A DNA stretch of 64,000 bases from Diprion similis (Eukaryota; Arthropoda; Insecta; Hymenoptera; Diprionidae), in the NCBI RefSeq assembly GCF_021155765.1, contig NC_060105.1:5640001-5704000 (forward strand). The letters run 5' to 3'. The position numbers and the translations under genes are program-made. The notes below the pieces were generated by a model. The model was not told the origin of the DNA. It did no database searches and saw nothing but the letters and a program-made list of their open reading frames with translations. Positions 52,534 through 64,000 of this stretch are shown here, one piece after another (positions within the stretch are counted from its first letter, which is position 1; each line of letters begins with the position of its first letter).

Positions 52534-55500
52534 ACACCTTGTAACACGGAAACAGCATCTATATCCACACACGGTGCAGGAACCAGGCACTTTTCCCGGT
52601 GGGTCAATAGCTCCAGCAATACGGCCAAAAATTTGATGCTTGCGCAGAAGAAGAAAAATAAGAAGAAGAAGAAGAAGGAAAAGGAAACAGGGATGACTGG
52701 CAAAGCCGGTCGACAGCTGTCGAATCTCGCGAAACTCGGATAGCTATCCTGGAACATCCGAGTGATTGTCCTTGCTGGTCATGCCTAGCTTGGCCTCTTT
52801 CCGCGTTTGTATTCGCGTTGGAAATATGGCATTGGCGGTAATTTTGGTAGCCTGTTTCAGTCTACTTCTTGTACAGTTTTCAGTATTCCACGCTGTAAGG
52901 TTTAACGCGGAGTTGATTCCTGATTGCAATTTTAATTACACACGACCCTCCCTCCCTCTCTCGCTGACTCTCGTCTCTTCCTCTAGCACCTCGTTTCTCA
53001 TTAGAGTTGATGAAAAATTAAACGCAGTATCATCCGCACCTCCGTTAAGTTTCCGGACGAAGCCCTGCTTTGTTATTTCACGAAGAGACGACGATTTTCC
53101 GGCAATTCTGAACCGATTTTTCATCCCTCCTGTTTCACTACCCGGAAAAACTTACACAGAGGTTTCTCGTCGATGTTACACGATTACGCACCTGATCGGC
53201 GAACCGGGAGGCATTCCCTACTTTGAAAATCGTAAAAATTGAGAACGCGATCGACTTCGCTGCAGATTTCCACGGACAGATAAATCTTCTTGCGATCTAG
53301 AAGCGGATGCAGCTGCTAAATATGCGCATAAATTGAATATTTTCTTCTGCACTCGAACCGCGAAGCATTATAGATCTGCGGTATAGACCAATTCGAAACA
53401 CAGCCGTTAACGTTGCGCGTAACGACAGATGGAAAGCGATGATCGTTCTTCAGACAACGCCATTTGTCAATCCGTCAGACATTGCTACATACGAGTATAA
53501 ACGTTACTCATACATACGTTACATTACACGTTGGGTACCTATAACAGAATTGCGCGTATATGGGTAACATAATACGCGCGTAACAATTGCGGTTGAAAAT
53601 AGATTTGTTCTCTTCGCAAATTGAGCAATATCTCTCGCATCTGCATATCACGAGGTTCGCCACGCGAGGTTAGATCGGAAGGTCAATTTCGTTAGGCGAA
53701 TTAAAAGCGTAGCTATATGTATACCAATTACTCTTGTTCTAAAAAAAAAAATAAAATAAAAAAACAAAACAATAACACAAAGAAAGAAAAATATCGATGG
53801 AAACAATTTACTCAAGATCTGCAACCCTGCGGGTGCCATATCATGGTCAATTACACGTTTAACCTGCGACGATGAGTATAGAAAAAAAAAAAAAAAAGAA
53901 AATCAACCGAGAAAAAAAGAGGGAAAAACAAACACAAATGGTACAATCGCAGGCGTAAGAGTGGCGCCGGAATTTTTTCTACCGCTTTTATTTTATTCGC
54001 AATATTATTCAGAGCCTGAGACTTATGTAAATCTAGATCCCGTGACAAAGAAGAAAAAAAGAAAATAAAATACACGAAACGCGGTGTATAAACTCTGTAT
54101 TAGAACTGGGTGCGACAGGTGTCAATGATTATCCTACCGTTTGTTCGATAGAGGAGATTTTTTCGTTCAATATCTTTTTTTTTTTCTTTCTTGTCTTTTT
54201 TACGGTCGTACGCAATACACTCAACGTTATACAACAAGCTGCACGTACCTATATCTACATATTAGATTTACATCAGCTTTTTCATTGTTTTTCAAATGCG
54301 AAGCAACGTCAGCTGGAAAGGGAAGAGAGGGGAAGGGAAGGGAAGACGCATTGAAATCGATCCTAACAGACCTTCCTGCTATATTTGAATATAATATTAT
54401 AACGTTTATTCTATCGCAAAGGAACGAAGGCCGAGCGATCTTTTTTCGCATTTTAAAAATGGGTTAAAATAAATCCCATTATATTGTAAGGTATTATAAG
54501 GTTGCGATAACGAGTATAGCGGGGAAGAATAAGGATCGCGATTATAAGAGAGCCAGAGAGCGATCGTTCTGGCGGAATTTTCTGGCCGTCGTCCAGCCGC
54601 CGCGGCGATGCCAGTTTTCTTTTTATTGTAACAGTTTACATTGAATTATAGGCGGATTTGTACACTGTATAATAAAAACATATATTATTGTAGTGAATAT
54701 ATACGTAACGAATGGTTTTACGGAGCTAATCCGAATAGAAATCACCGGGGTGTTGAAAATCTCGCGCGCACTTTATCGTAAATAAGAAAACTAGCCATCG
54801 ACCGTGAATTAATTTTTTATATACCGCCTACCCCGTTCTTGTTTTTTCTTCTCCATACAAAAAAGCAACGTAGTATACAATAATAATTCCGATAAACCAA
54901 TGTCGTTTCCTTATCTGTCATGCCGTCATGTAGAAACTCGGACGAATGGGGTATAAATGGAATGGAAAGCCGGCTTCGGATCGATGTAGGTACGAACTAC
55001 TCATTGTCAAACAATGCTGCACAGAGTAACAATAAGTAAGAATATGCGCGTCCTTGATTTTATCAGAATCAGTAATTTCCTGTTAGTCTACTCGGTTTGA
55101 CTTGATTCATATCTCTGTGCTTATCGCCATTTGTCAACCGGGTAACCACACATCCACGTACAAGGTATTCCATAATATTGAACACCGTGAGTCTTCGCTG
55201 TTGGATTTCATTCAAATTGTACATTATTATCACATATGTGACTTTCAATGAATTTCGATCGTTTATTCCGTAAGCAACAATTGAACACCTACCACGCTTG
55301 TAAAATGAATCGGCTGCGGTGACGGTCTTTCAGAGCAATATTACAAGGTTTTGCAATTGGAAAACGAGACACGGTATTACATACGGCATATAATGTACAA
55401 TCGCAATTATACATGTATTACTCGCGCTTACGTATATATATATGTACGTACATGTGTGTGTCTTATGTATGTGCTAAAATAACGAAACGCAATAATTGCA

Positions 55501-55546
55501 CGTTGAATTCCGCGGCTGTTTCTTTTCACATAGACACGCGTGCGTG

Positions 55547-55564
55547 CACACACACACACACACA
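55547..55564. repeat. (CA)n microsatellite
   Basis: About nine CA units in CaMKII intron 1. Confidence 0.9.
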
Positions 55565-58500
55565 TGTATTTAATTTGGCAAGTAACTGCGCTTACAATTA
55601 ATTTCAATCAGAGTCGATACGAAATCAAGACGTCGTTAAAAGTAAATTCGGCACGTCGTGAGGCAATTTAAAAGATCGATGATATCGGCAGCAAATGCCG
55701 GCAACGTTCGCGAATGTAGATACCTATACCTACTTCCAGATCACACACTGATGAATGGGTCTGACTAAATAATTTACGCCATGCAGTAAACATAATAGGC
55801 CGTAATTTAGCCGACGGCGAATTCAAGAGAAGTCAAAAAAGATAAAAGAAAAAAAGAAAGAAAGAAAAGAAACGGGGCAAAAGTAAATTGCAACAATTTT
55901 GGCTGTAAAAACTGCGCAGTAATTTTCACCGCTGCAGAGGCAACCGGTTAGTGGTTGAACGTTTTTTTTCTTTCTTTGCTGTGTTTTTGCGAGTCGCTGG
56001 GTCTAAAATTTCGAATATTAAACTCTTCGTGCCGCATATGTGCGTATTAATTGCGCGCGGTGATGAAAAACATGCATTTGCAAAACACCAGCGGAACGAC
56101 CGTCGCGGACATAATGCATCACAATAACAGGCTCGGAGTTTTTCTCTTCTTTTATGCATCGATGAACGCGGGTGGATAATTTGTAAATACGCGTATTCAG
56201 AAGGAAGGTGGCTGATACACGCCGGCTCGAAGCGATGGTCGGCTATTTATTCTTCGGCATATCTAAAAATAGTGGATTTCTAGCAGGAAAATAGTCGAGG
56301 GGGGTCACTACTACGCGACCTAGAGAACGGGAACTCCGATTCAGGCCGACCGCGGTGAAATGGAATCGAATCGAATGGATTGTCGTGTTTGACGTTCTTG
56401 CCAATGACTCGGTAGAGAAAACCAATCGATCAAAGCCTTTTAATTTAGCGAGACGGGGTACACAATCATTCGTTAGTTTCTCTTATACGAGTCCGATTGA
56501 CGGCCGAACTTACCATACAAATGCGTGTACAATACAAAATTATCGATTCTTCGATGCAGGTTTTGTTGTACTTCTTTGAGGCGACGCTGATTCTCCTCCT
56601 CCCCCTTTACTTTTCCTTCCTTTCTTTTTTTCCAATCGAGAATACACCCTTAGTAGTTTCTGATATTATATCCCCTTAATAGTTATGCCCACACGCACAG
56701 AACACTAACGAGAATAAACAGATGGTGGATGAGATATTTTTGCGGTAGAAATGTCAACCGTTCTGGCCGATCATAACTGGCCTAAATTTACGCCCGCCAC
56801 CGTCAATCTGCAATCAAGATATCCGCAGGGTCATCTACGCCACGGAATCCTGTTCACCGGTTGATGTAATCGATTAAAGTTTATTTTTTCTCGTCTTCTC
56901 GAGGCTATTTCATATATGCGACAAAAAATTACCATCTTCTCTAGAATATATCTTTTACCGAACTATAAACATTACCCGCGTATTTATTTATTTATATAAA
57001 TATGTATTATACTGTAAATCACATACCTGATGAAACCGCATCGTTTCCACATCGGTATCAACGCGCAGCTGCAGATGCTTCCGAAACTTTTCTCCCCAGG
57101 CTGGATCTCGACGAATGTCGAACAGGACTCTCAGGAAACACGACGTCACACATCACACACTGCATCAGATACATTTGATCACATCACCACGGGAATTAAA
57201 GGGCTGATCTTAACCACCTGCAGGGTGGTGGAAGGAGAATTTCACGCGTCTGTCATCTTCCTCGAATTACACCCGGCTAGAAGCGACGAGAAGCGAAGCT
57301 TACACCTCTTTGACCCGATCACGTTATAATTTCGCCGAAGGCAGCACAGATTCCTTCCGTATTACAGGAGGTATTGACTGCCTACCTATTCCCGATGGAT
57401 ACCGGCTCGGTACTGACGAGCTTAATTCAATAACACGGGCTTTACGGGCAACGGAAAATTTCGTAAACACACTCAAAGTCCAGAGCAAGGTCAACCGCCG
57501 TCACAATATGTCGATACTGTCGGGTACATGGGTGCGAGATGACAATTCTTTTCATCCCTTTCCATTATTTCTTCCCACAGTTAACGCCGGTTGCTACCTC
57601 ATTATGTGAGAAAAAATTATTGCTCAAGTTATTTTAGAATCTCACAGCGACAGAGCTGCAGGTTATAAATCACATTTGCAATTCGATTAAGACAATCAAT
57701 GACGAATTGACGACTTACGTGTGCTGTCTACAGTTAGTATACATAGTATATGAAGAAAAAGGGTGATTCTCTATAAGCAATTTTCTTAGACACATGCTGT
57801 ATTCATTGACAAAAGCATTCGAGCACGGGCGTCATTTCTAATCGATATCTGATTCAGTGTAACGAACAGCGATAGGTACTTGAATCATACATATTATTTC
57901 GGTACGAAGAGCGCGTCGCGGCGCATCGTAACTGCCGAGGAAGGTGAATGACACGTCTGGGTAAGTTGGATGTGCAAGCCATACAGACGGGAACAAACAA
58001 ACGGCGCTGAACGCAACTTTGGTGACAAGGATAACGAGTTGTGCCACGTCAGTTTCCTACGGAAACACGTCACAACGACGTCGACCATGTGTGAACGTGC
58101 TGTGCACGAGTCACAAGCACGGCATCTAAACGAGTCGAAATGGACTTCAGCAACTGACGGATATTTGGTAAACACTGGAAGGACGAGACCTTGTCTCGTT
58201 ATGTTCGAGGAGGATGACGTTCGGCAATAGAAGATGATAATGTATATAATCGATGGTTTATCGAGTTTGTAAAAACGGCGTGATTGGGATGGAATCGAGG
58301 GTTTAGAATCCCGCTAATCTATAGCGATTAGTCGCGATTATCTCAACTCGCACGCTTTTCAGCTTTGTTATGCGATCAGAGCAGAGACGCACTCTTCACG
58401 GTGACGTGACGTGCAGAATATAGACGACGTGCCGTCATTTCCGCAGCCGATTTTTATCGTCGAGGACAAGTACGTCAATAAACGTTTAGCACAATGCCGA

Positions 58501-58644
58501 AGGTACGCCACGTCGATCTGATCGCTTCGACGACCAGTCATCCAATCGGGAACGAATGGCCCCTGATCAATCGACCCATTCCCCACAAGGATTATCCATG
58601 ATAGTACATCTCGCCTCCGTTTCGATTGACAGTTTCACCGAGAG

Positions 58645-58675
<31 letters not shown>

Positions 58676-58676
58676 G
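58645..58676. repeat. (GAAA)n(GA)n microsatellite
   Basis: GAAA units pass into GA units in CaMKII intron 1. Confidence 0.9.
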
Positions 58677-60733
58677 GAAATAATGGGCGTCCTAAATATC
58701 GCTAATCAATGTTAATGCCCCGAGTTCAGCGGTTTACACACTTTCATTCCGGCCATATTTTTTATCCTCTTTAGGGCAGTAATTGCATCACTTTCGTGGT
58801 CTGGTACCAGCAAGTGCAGTCCATGCATCGTTGGCACATGTTTCCACTATCATTCCGGCGATTCGTATCGTACTTTAATTTCCTTTTTGCTCGTCACGAG
58901 TAGGAATCCCAGGAATAAGCTTGATTTAGTTGACACGTTCCTCGGTGCATGGAAACGAGGAATAATAGAGCTGGCGGGAAACTGAGCGTGCAGAGAGTGA
59001 TATGGAGGGAGAAGGCGCTCGACTACTACTTTCCTTTGAAAACCGCAGCGCGGAATTCATCGAGAATAATGATAAGCTGAGCCTCGTCCCTCGGCGCAAG
59101 GTGATTACTGGTAGTTCTATTTTCGAAGAGCGCAGAGGTTTAATGCACGCGGCTCTGGAGCAAGGCGAGATCTAACGATCGCGACAACGGCGACGCGTCC
59201 ACAAAGACCGAGGAGAGGATACGAGTATCGCTATTTCAGTACCCAGTCGTGGGTCATTGTTTTGTTGGTCAGGTCTCGCGGAGGACGACCTGCCAGAGAC
59301 GAGAATGCACGATACCGACAATGGTGTCTTTTCAACGACGTCGCTTCCCAAGCAAAGTACACGAGCCTTAACCTCGATCCCGGAAACCTGCGGTGGAATT
59401 TTCCTCTACTGCGTTTCTTCGTTCTTCAATCATCATTGTTTCCTATTTACTCAGAAATTACTTCCATCATTTACATACCATCGTTTCATGATTCCTCGGA
59501 GGATGTATGCCGAGATAATTTCTTATACCGACGTATAATATGACATAGTTCGTTGTTCGTATAGAAAAAGCGATCCTGAAAGAAGATGTTCGCGGGCGGG
59601 TCAAAATCCCGTCCGAGAGAATTACGGGTAATTGCCTGTTAGAGGCACATCCTATCAAATACGATCAGGGACTTCTACTGGGAGGGGATTCGAGTATGGA
59701 ATTGTTTAGATTGAATAAGGGGCAGGTCCAAGTGGGAGATAAAAATAAATTGAAGAAAAGATAAGCGGAGATGGATCACCGTCGTAGGTATAAAGGTGGA
59801 GATATTAGTGCGAAACGCGATAAAACAATGCTGACATGCTTTCTTTTTTTTGCGAATAGGAAAGGTTTGCGGTCGTGTTTTCCTTTCATTTGCTTTTTAT
59901 TTCAGCTGAGTGAATCGATAAAACTTTTTCGAACTCGATTCCACGAATTTTTCCACATTCGTTTCCCTTTCTCTTCTCTTTTTTTCGATATTTTTTATCC
60001 TTTCCTTCTATCCATACAAAAGACCACTCAGATTTCGAGACTGACTTACGATCTGATCTGAAAAATTAAGATTCAACTTCGGCCTGAACGATAGCGATTT
60101 GTTTTGACTCGAGACAAGCGTGCCCCGTCAACCTCTTGAGTAAGAGGGGAAAAAAGGGAGTTTAAAAAAGAGAAACAATAAAGGTAAAAAAACCAGAAAC
60201 CATCCGAGCATTCAGATTCGAAAGTTGAGACGATGATGACGATTTGATCGCGGCACCTACAGCCAGCGCAGCGCCGGCACAGGCATAAGACTGTAGATCA
60301 TTTTTAAGAATCCTGACAGTGTGTGGCACGCATGGTCCAGGAATGGAAAAGACAAATGTGCCACTAAACTCGGAGATCGAATCTCGGCTGTATAATGTCG
60401 CACGCGTCCCGTTGTGACATAATAAGAGGAAAGTACGACGTTGAAGGACCCCCATTAATCAATTACGGTTTCGTAACGTACCGCGCGTATGGCTACCGTT
60501 TGATAATACGGGATCGGAATTGAGAAGTCGTAATTCTTCGTCTCACCGTCCCGTAGCTTCGCGATCAATCATTTGCGTTCCAGATGCAACAAGCCACACG
60601 CTTGAACATCGAAAACTTGGGTAAAATAATATTTCATATTTTCAACTGACTGGTATTATTATTGCGCCTATTCGTGCTGCTGGTTCTAAAAAGTAGACGC
60701 ATGTTTGTTTATTTCGGACTATCCTCTCACAAG

Positions 60734-60825
60734 TCGCTCTGGGTATATAATCGTGGCTCTGAGCCAAGACGTGGTGGAATCTGCGGTCGTGGATAAAATA
60801 TTGGAAATGGAGAAAGAATATTTAG
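60734..60825 (+). CDS. Possible coding exon, Dbl-homology-like, unconfirmed
   Basis: A 92-base interval between a possible acceptor (CCTCTCACAAG) and donor GGTAATG reads RSGYIIVALSQDVVESAV, then VDKILEMEKEYL. The E-x-x-Y near the end of an amphipathic segment resembles the first helix of RhoGEF Dbl-homology domains. The frame is open only from about 60690 to 60889. No neighbouring exon of such a gene was found. It may be a chance frame, or an exon of a gene nested in or overlapping CaMKII intron 1. Confidence 0.22.
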
Positions 60826-61813
60826 GTAATGTTACACTTGTGCGAATATATTTCACGGATCCACTCTTCATTGTTATTGCGTATTAAATTTATTTTTATA
60901 TCCTTCATTTCAACACGTAGGTACGAAGGTACATGGTACGCGCACACCTTAATCGAAATCGAATCGAATTCATCGAAAGAATTAGAATCTTCTCGACGAG
61001 ACCATCAACAGCGACAAAAAGTGAAATCGCGCACGTTAACGCGATTGTTTAATACTTGCGTACGTTGGAAGAAAAAATCAAATAAATAATTCCCACGCCA
61101 GGCCTGCACCGCATGACATCAATTAATTACAAGCCTGTTGTTCTAGCGCCAGCTCTTGTCTCTTTACAACATGACATCTTTTAATTTAGATTCCTTTCAA
61201 TGATACCAACGTTTCTCCAAACTCGCGGGTCATTGTCTCTCAAGGTGCGTTACACACGAAGACCGGCGATGTCGAATTGCGAAACCCACGAAAGTATACC
61301 TACAGGCGTGTATCAATCGCGACCACCCTACACGGTGCGATAAAATCACGCAAACGTTTCGACGATGCGTAAAAAAAACGCTCGATGTCAATTCCTTACA
61401 AGGTTACAATTCGGTTCTCGTAACCCGTTTTTGTCCAGAATTAGCGCATGACACGTCGTTAATTTGCTCGGTGAAGGTTTCAATCGTTATCGATCTACCG
61501 GCGACAGGTGGGCATAAAAAAAATAACACTCCCGTCATTTATGTTTTGTGTGGCCCCGCAAACGTATCGCTGAGCTCTATGAATGACCACGGATCTCGTC
61601 TTATCGTTCATAGTTTCACGGTATGACAAAATGAAAAAGAAGATGAACAAAGAGAGGGTTAGGGTATATATTATCAGGTCCATTGTCGTCCCCGAATGGA
61701 ATTGACCATGGTTCCCCATCTCCTCCCGGCAAGGAGAACTTTCTAAACCGACTATCTCCGTTCTTTCGAATGATATTTCGTAAGACTCGGGTACTTTGAC
61801 TTCGACTTATCTG

Positions 61814-61825
61814 CCCCCCCCCCCC
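61814..61825. repeat. Poly-C run of 12
   Basis: A C homopolymer followed by further C clusters up to 61841; on the minus strand this is a G-rich tract. Confidence 0.85.
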
Positions 61826-62028
61826 TTCTCCCACCCCCCATCCATTTCGATGATATACCGGACTACGGAGATGCAGGACGTTCCGTTAAGTGAGACTCTT
61901 ATCCGATTGAATTTGCTAATTCTTCAATCTCGATGACGTGTGCTGGTACAAAGCGTCTGTTTCATTTCGCTTCAAGATCGAAGATAACGGGGACATCTGA
62001 TGCGAGCAGTCTGCTGCATTCATAAACG

Positions 62029-62066
62029 ATATATATATATATACATACGTACGTACGTACGTATAT
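62029..62066. repeat. (AT)n followed by (ACGT)n repeat
   Basis: A 15-base AT run passes into about four ACGT units. The ACGT repeat is self-complementary and could extrude as a cruciform. Confidence 0.9.
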
Positions 62067-64000
62067 TATAATATTATGTGGTTACTTGCGCAACGTTTCG
62101 TACAACACACGGTCATTTTCTAGTTTCGACTCGTTTCTTTCCGTTGACGGCGTCGATAGTGGAAACGACTCGTCTCTCTTCGTCGATCAATCGCAGAAAG
62201 TCAGCGTCGATAGCGTCCACACGTCGATTTCGAATGGATGAATGATCTCTCGGAGTCTAGTTGGATCATCCGGAGGCGAGAATAATTTCTGTCGTCCCCT
62301 CTCATCCGCTGTTTTAATTTTTCTTATGATTTCGGTTCCTATTTTGTCCTGTCGATCGCCGATTGGTCAACCGATCAATTTCACGGATGTTGTGAAAACA
62401 AGAAAAAAAAGAAAAAAAAAAGGAAGAAAGAAAAAAGAATCATCTAGGATCTTAGTTTTGTATAATGCTGTAGAAATACAAGGCATAGACCGAGAGATGC
62501 AGAGATTTGGAAACTGTCCAACGAATGAACGGGGGAAATATGATACGGTCGCAAAATTGGTGCAGGCTCTTCGTAATAAAATCCGCCATCACGGATGGAT
62601 TTAAAGGCGTATGGCGTGTAGCGGGGACGTGGATGCAAGTGTGCTGCACGTAGTAACGATAAATAAAAATGAACACGTGAGCTGTGAAACACGTCATTGA
62701 TCCCACTGTGAGTAAAACCAATTTACGGTCTCTGGAGCGAAGAATTGAAGAGACGCGGGCACGCGGGCGTAGCTAACAAAGCTATTGAAATGCAATTTGG
62801 TATAGATCTTTCGACCGGATCATTGGACAGAAATCAATGTAGACCAAGCCGGTATATTAATACACTGTGCGGATGTATTGAGGAGCTTTAAAAGAGCATT
62901 GAATAGTGCTCAATCAGGATTTAATTACAGAAGAACACTGACGTCTTATACGATTATAATTACATATCGATCCCGTCGGAGGATGATATTTTGTCCACGG
63001 CCAGCAACGGCGGCGACGGCGGTCTGTACGTTTAATAATTGAGAGATCCTTACCAGGCACAAGGACCTGCACTGGGGTTAACCGAGCTCTTATTGCGTGT
63101 CGGGAGAATCTATATCTCGTTAAGTATAATACGCTTTGGACAACCTTTCAGTGTATTCAAGTCTAGTTGTACGACGTATCTTTTAAGCGTTTGACGTCGG
63201 TGCTCCGACGGATAGCGAAGCGGTATCGCACACCCTTTGACCCTCCATTTCCTCGTCCTCATCCTCGCCTCCCGGAACGAGAAAATCGTACATTTCAGAC
63301 GATTCAATTTACTCCCGCTGCTTCATCCTCGTCTTTGTTTCTCACATCCAGGTATAATTCCTTTTCTTACTCTTAACCATTGTGGTAAACTCAAGTGTTT
63401 TGCGAATAACAGATCGCACGCGAATCGAAGCGTAAAATCATCCACCGATTTACGGTGAACTAGTCGCGGCGAAATCTGTTTTTTTTTTATATACCAAAGT
63501 TCACAGGATCGTCGATGAAGGTAAATATTATTTGTCTGCATAAGAGGAAGAAGAAGTAAAAGACGAAGAAGAGAAAGGCTTCGTCAAAGCTTGGCTCGCA
63601 AATGGAGACGCAGCTTTCGAAACTCAATTTAGAAGTTTGCGGAGAGCGGGAACCTGGAGGAAAAAGTCAGTCGATTGAGTTTTCTTACCCTTGAGCTGGG
63701 ATCGGCGGCTTGTGCGAATCCTCCCCCTCATCCCCCCACACCGACTTCATTTCTTCACGTCCTCTTCTTAGCCCGGTTAACTTAGATCTACCTTTTTTCC
63801 CGTCACCGTACCGCCATTCGGCAAGAGTACCGAGACTTCAGCAATTATCTCTCAAGACTCTAATCATCCCAATTCGAGAACGGTACGAGTTGCGTGAGAA
63901 CGAAATCGTCCGATACTGCAATTGACCGCGAGACTTTATTAAATCCTATGATCTAAATTAGCATTGTTGAAAAAATCACTAATTTGCACCTCAGGAATTA

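Larger units (their letters stand above)
40320..64000 (+). other. CaMKII intron 1 (incomplete) or intronic/intergenic DNA
   Basis: Nearly 24 kb with no confidently recognised coding exon. It starts with GTAAGT and is rich in simple repeats (AT, GA, GT, ATC/ATT, TTTA, poly-G, poly-C). It holds a 774-bp foldback element (45764-46537) and a weak exon candidate at 60734-60825. The frames at 52766-53242, 57030-57609, 50504-50884 and 62242-62604 are longer than most but show no domain, signal or splice pattern I can support. Confidence 0.7.

Noticed and set aside
52766..53242. 158-codon plus-strand frame with a hydrophobic N-terminal stretch
   Set aside because: It has a signal-like segment but no recognisable domain, low-complexity serine/leucine runs, no supporting splice or promoter context, and an overlapping open frame on the other strand; likely chance.

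Overview
The window is nuclear DNA from an arthropod, almost certainly an insect. It is AT-rich, has spliced genes with GT-AG introns from under 100 bp to more than 10 kb, and is full of microsatellites and homopolymer runs. Coding density is low and no transposase or reverse transcriptase frame is recognisable. The proteins resemble insect orthologues, and a hymenopteran is my best guess, but the order is an inference.

Layout. Bases 1-7366 hold no recognisable gene. They contain two small nested inverted-repeat elements and a three-copy 113-bp tandem repeat. Next come two divergent genes that share a very short promoter: RpS24 (minus strand, 7367-8562, three coding exons, 134 aa as read) and Sirt1 (plus strand, 8695-13779, ten coding exons, 831 aa). 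An AT-rich Sirt1 3' UTR and intergenic region follow, up to about 19.86 kb. Gfat, glutamine:fructose-6-phosphate aminotransferase, runs on the plus strand from 20156 to 37868. It has fifteen coding exons and 691 aa with every exon included. Its first coding exon carries only the Met-Cys-Gly start, and a 10.3-kb intron follows. Two phase-compatible microexons sit in the linker between its two catalytic domains. At 40255 the first coding exon of CaMKII starts; no second exon is visible, so the remaining 23.7 kb is read as its first intron.

Function. The genes do not form an operon. RpS24 is a small-subunit ribosomal protein, Sirt1 an NAD-dependent nuclear deacetylase, Gfat the entry enzyme of the hexosamine/chitin-precursor pathway, and CaMKII a neuronal calcium-dependent kinase. 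The first three are growth or nutrient linked, but their adjacency need not be functional.

Items most worth a second look: a 774-bp foldback element (two arms of about 300 bp, flanked by TA) in CaMKII intron 1; a long near-perfect hairpin at 22715-22847 in Gfat intron 1; the Gfat microexon pair; a stop-free 81-bp Gfat intron whose retention keeps frame; paired Grainyhead-like motifs in Gfat intron 1; and a short possible exon at 60734-60825 resembling the start of a RhoGEF Dbl-homology domain. All exon joins were made by eye from reading frame, splice dinucleotides and family knowledge.
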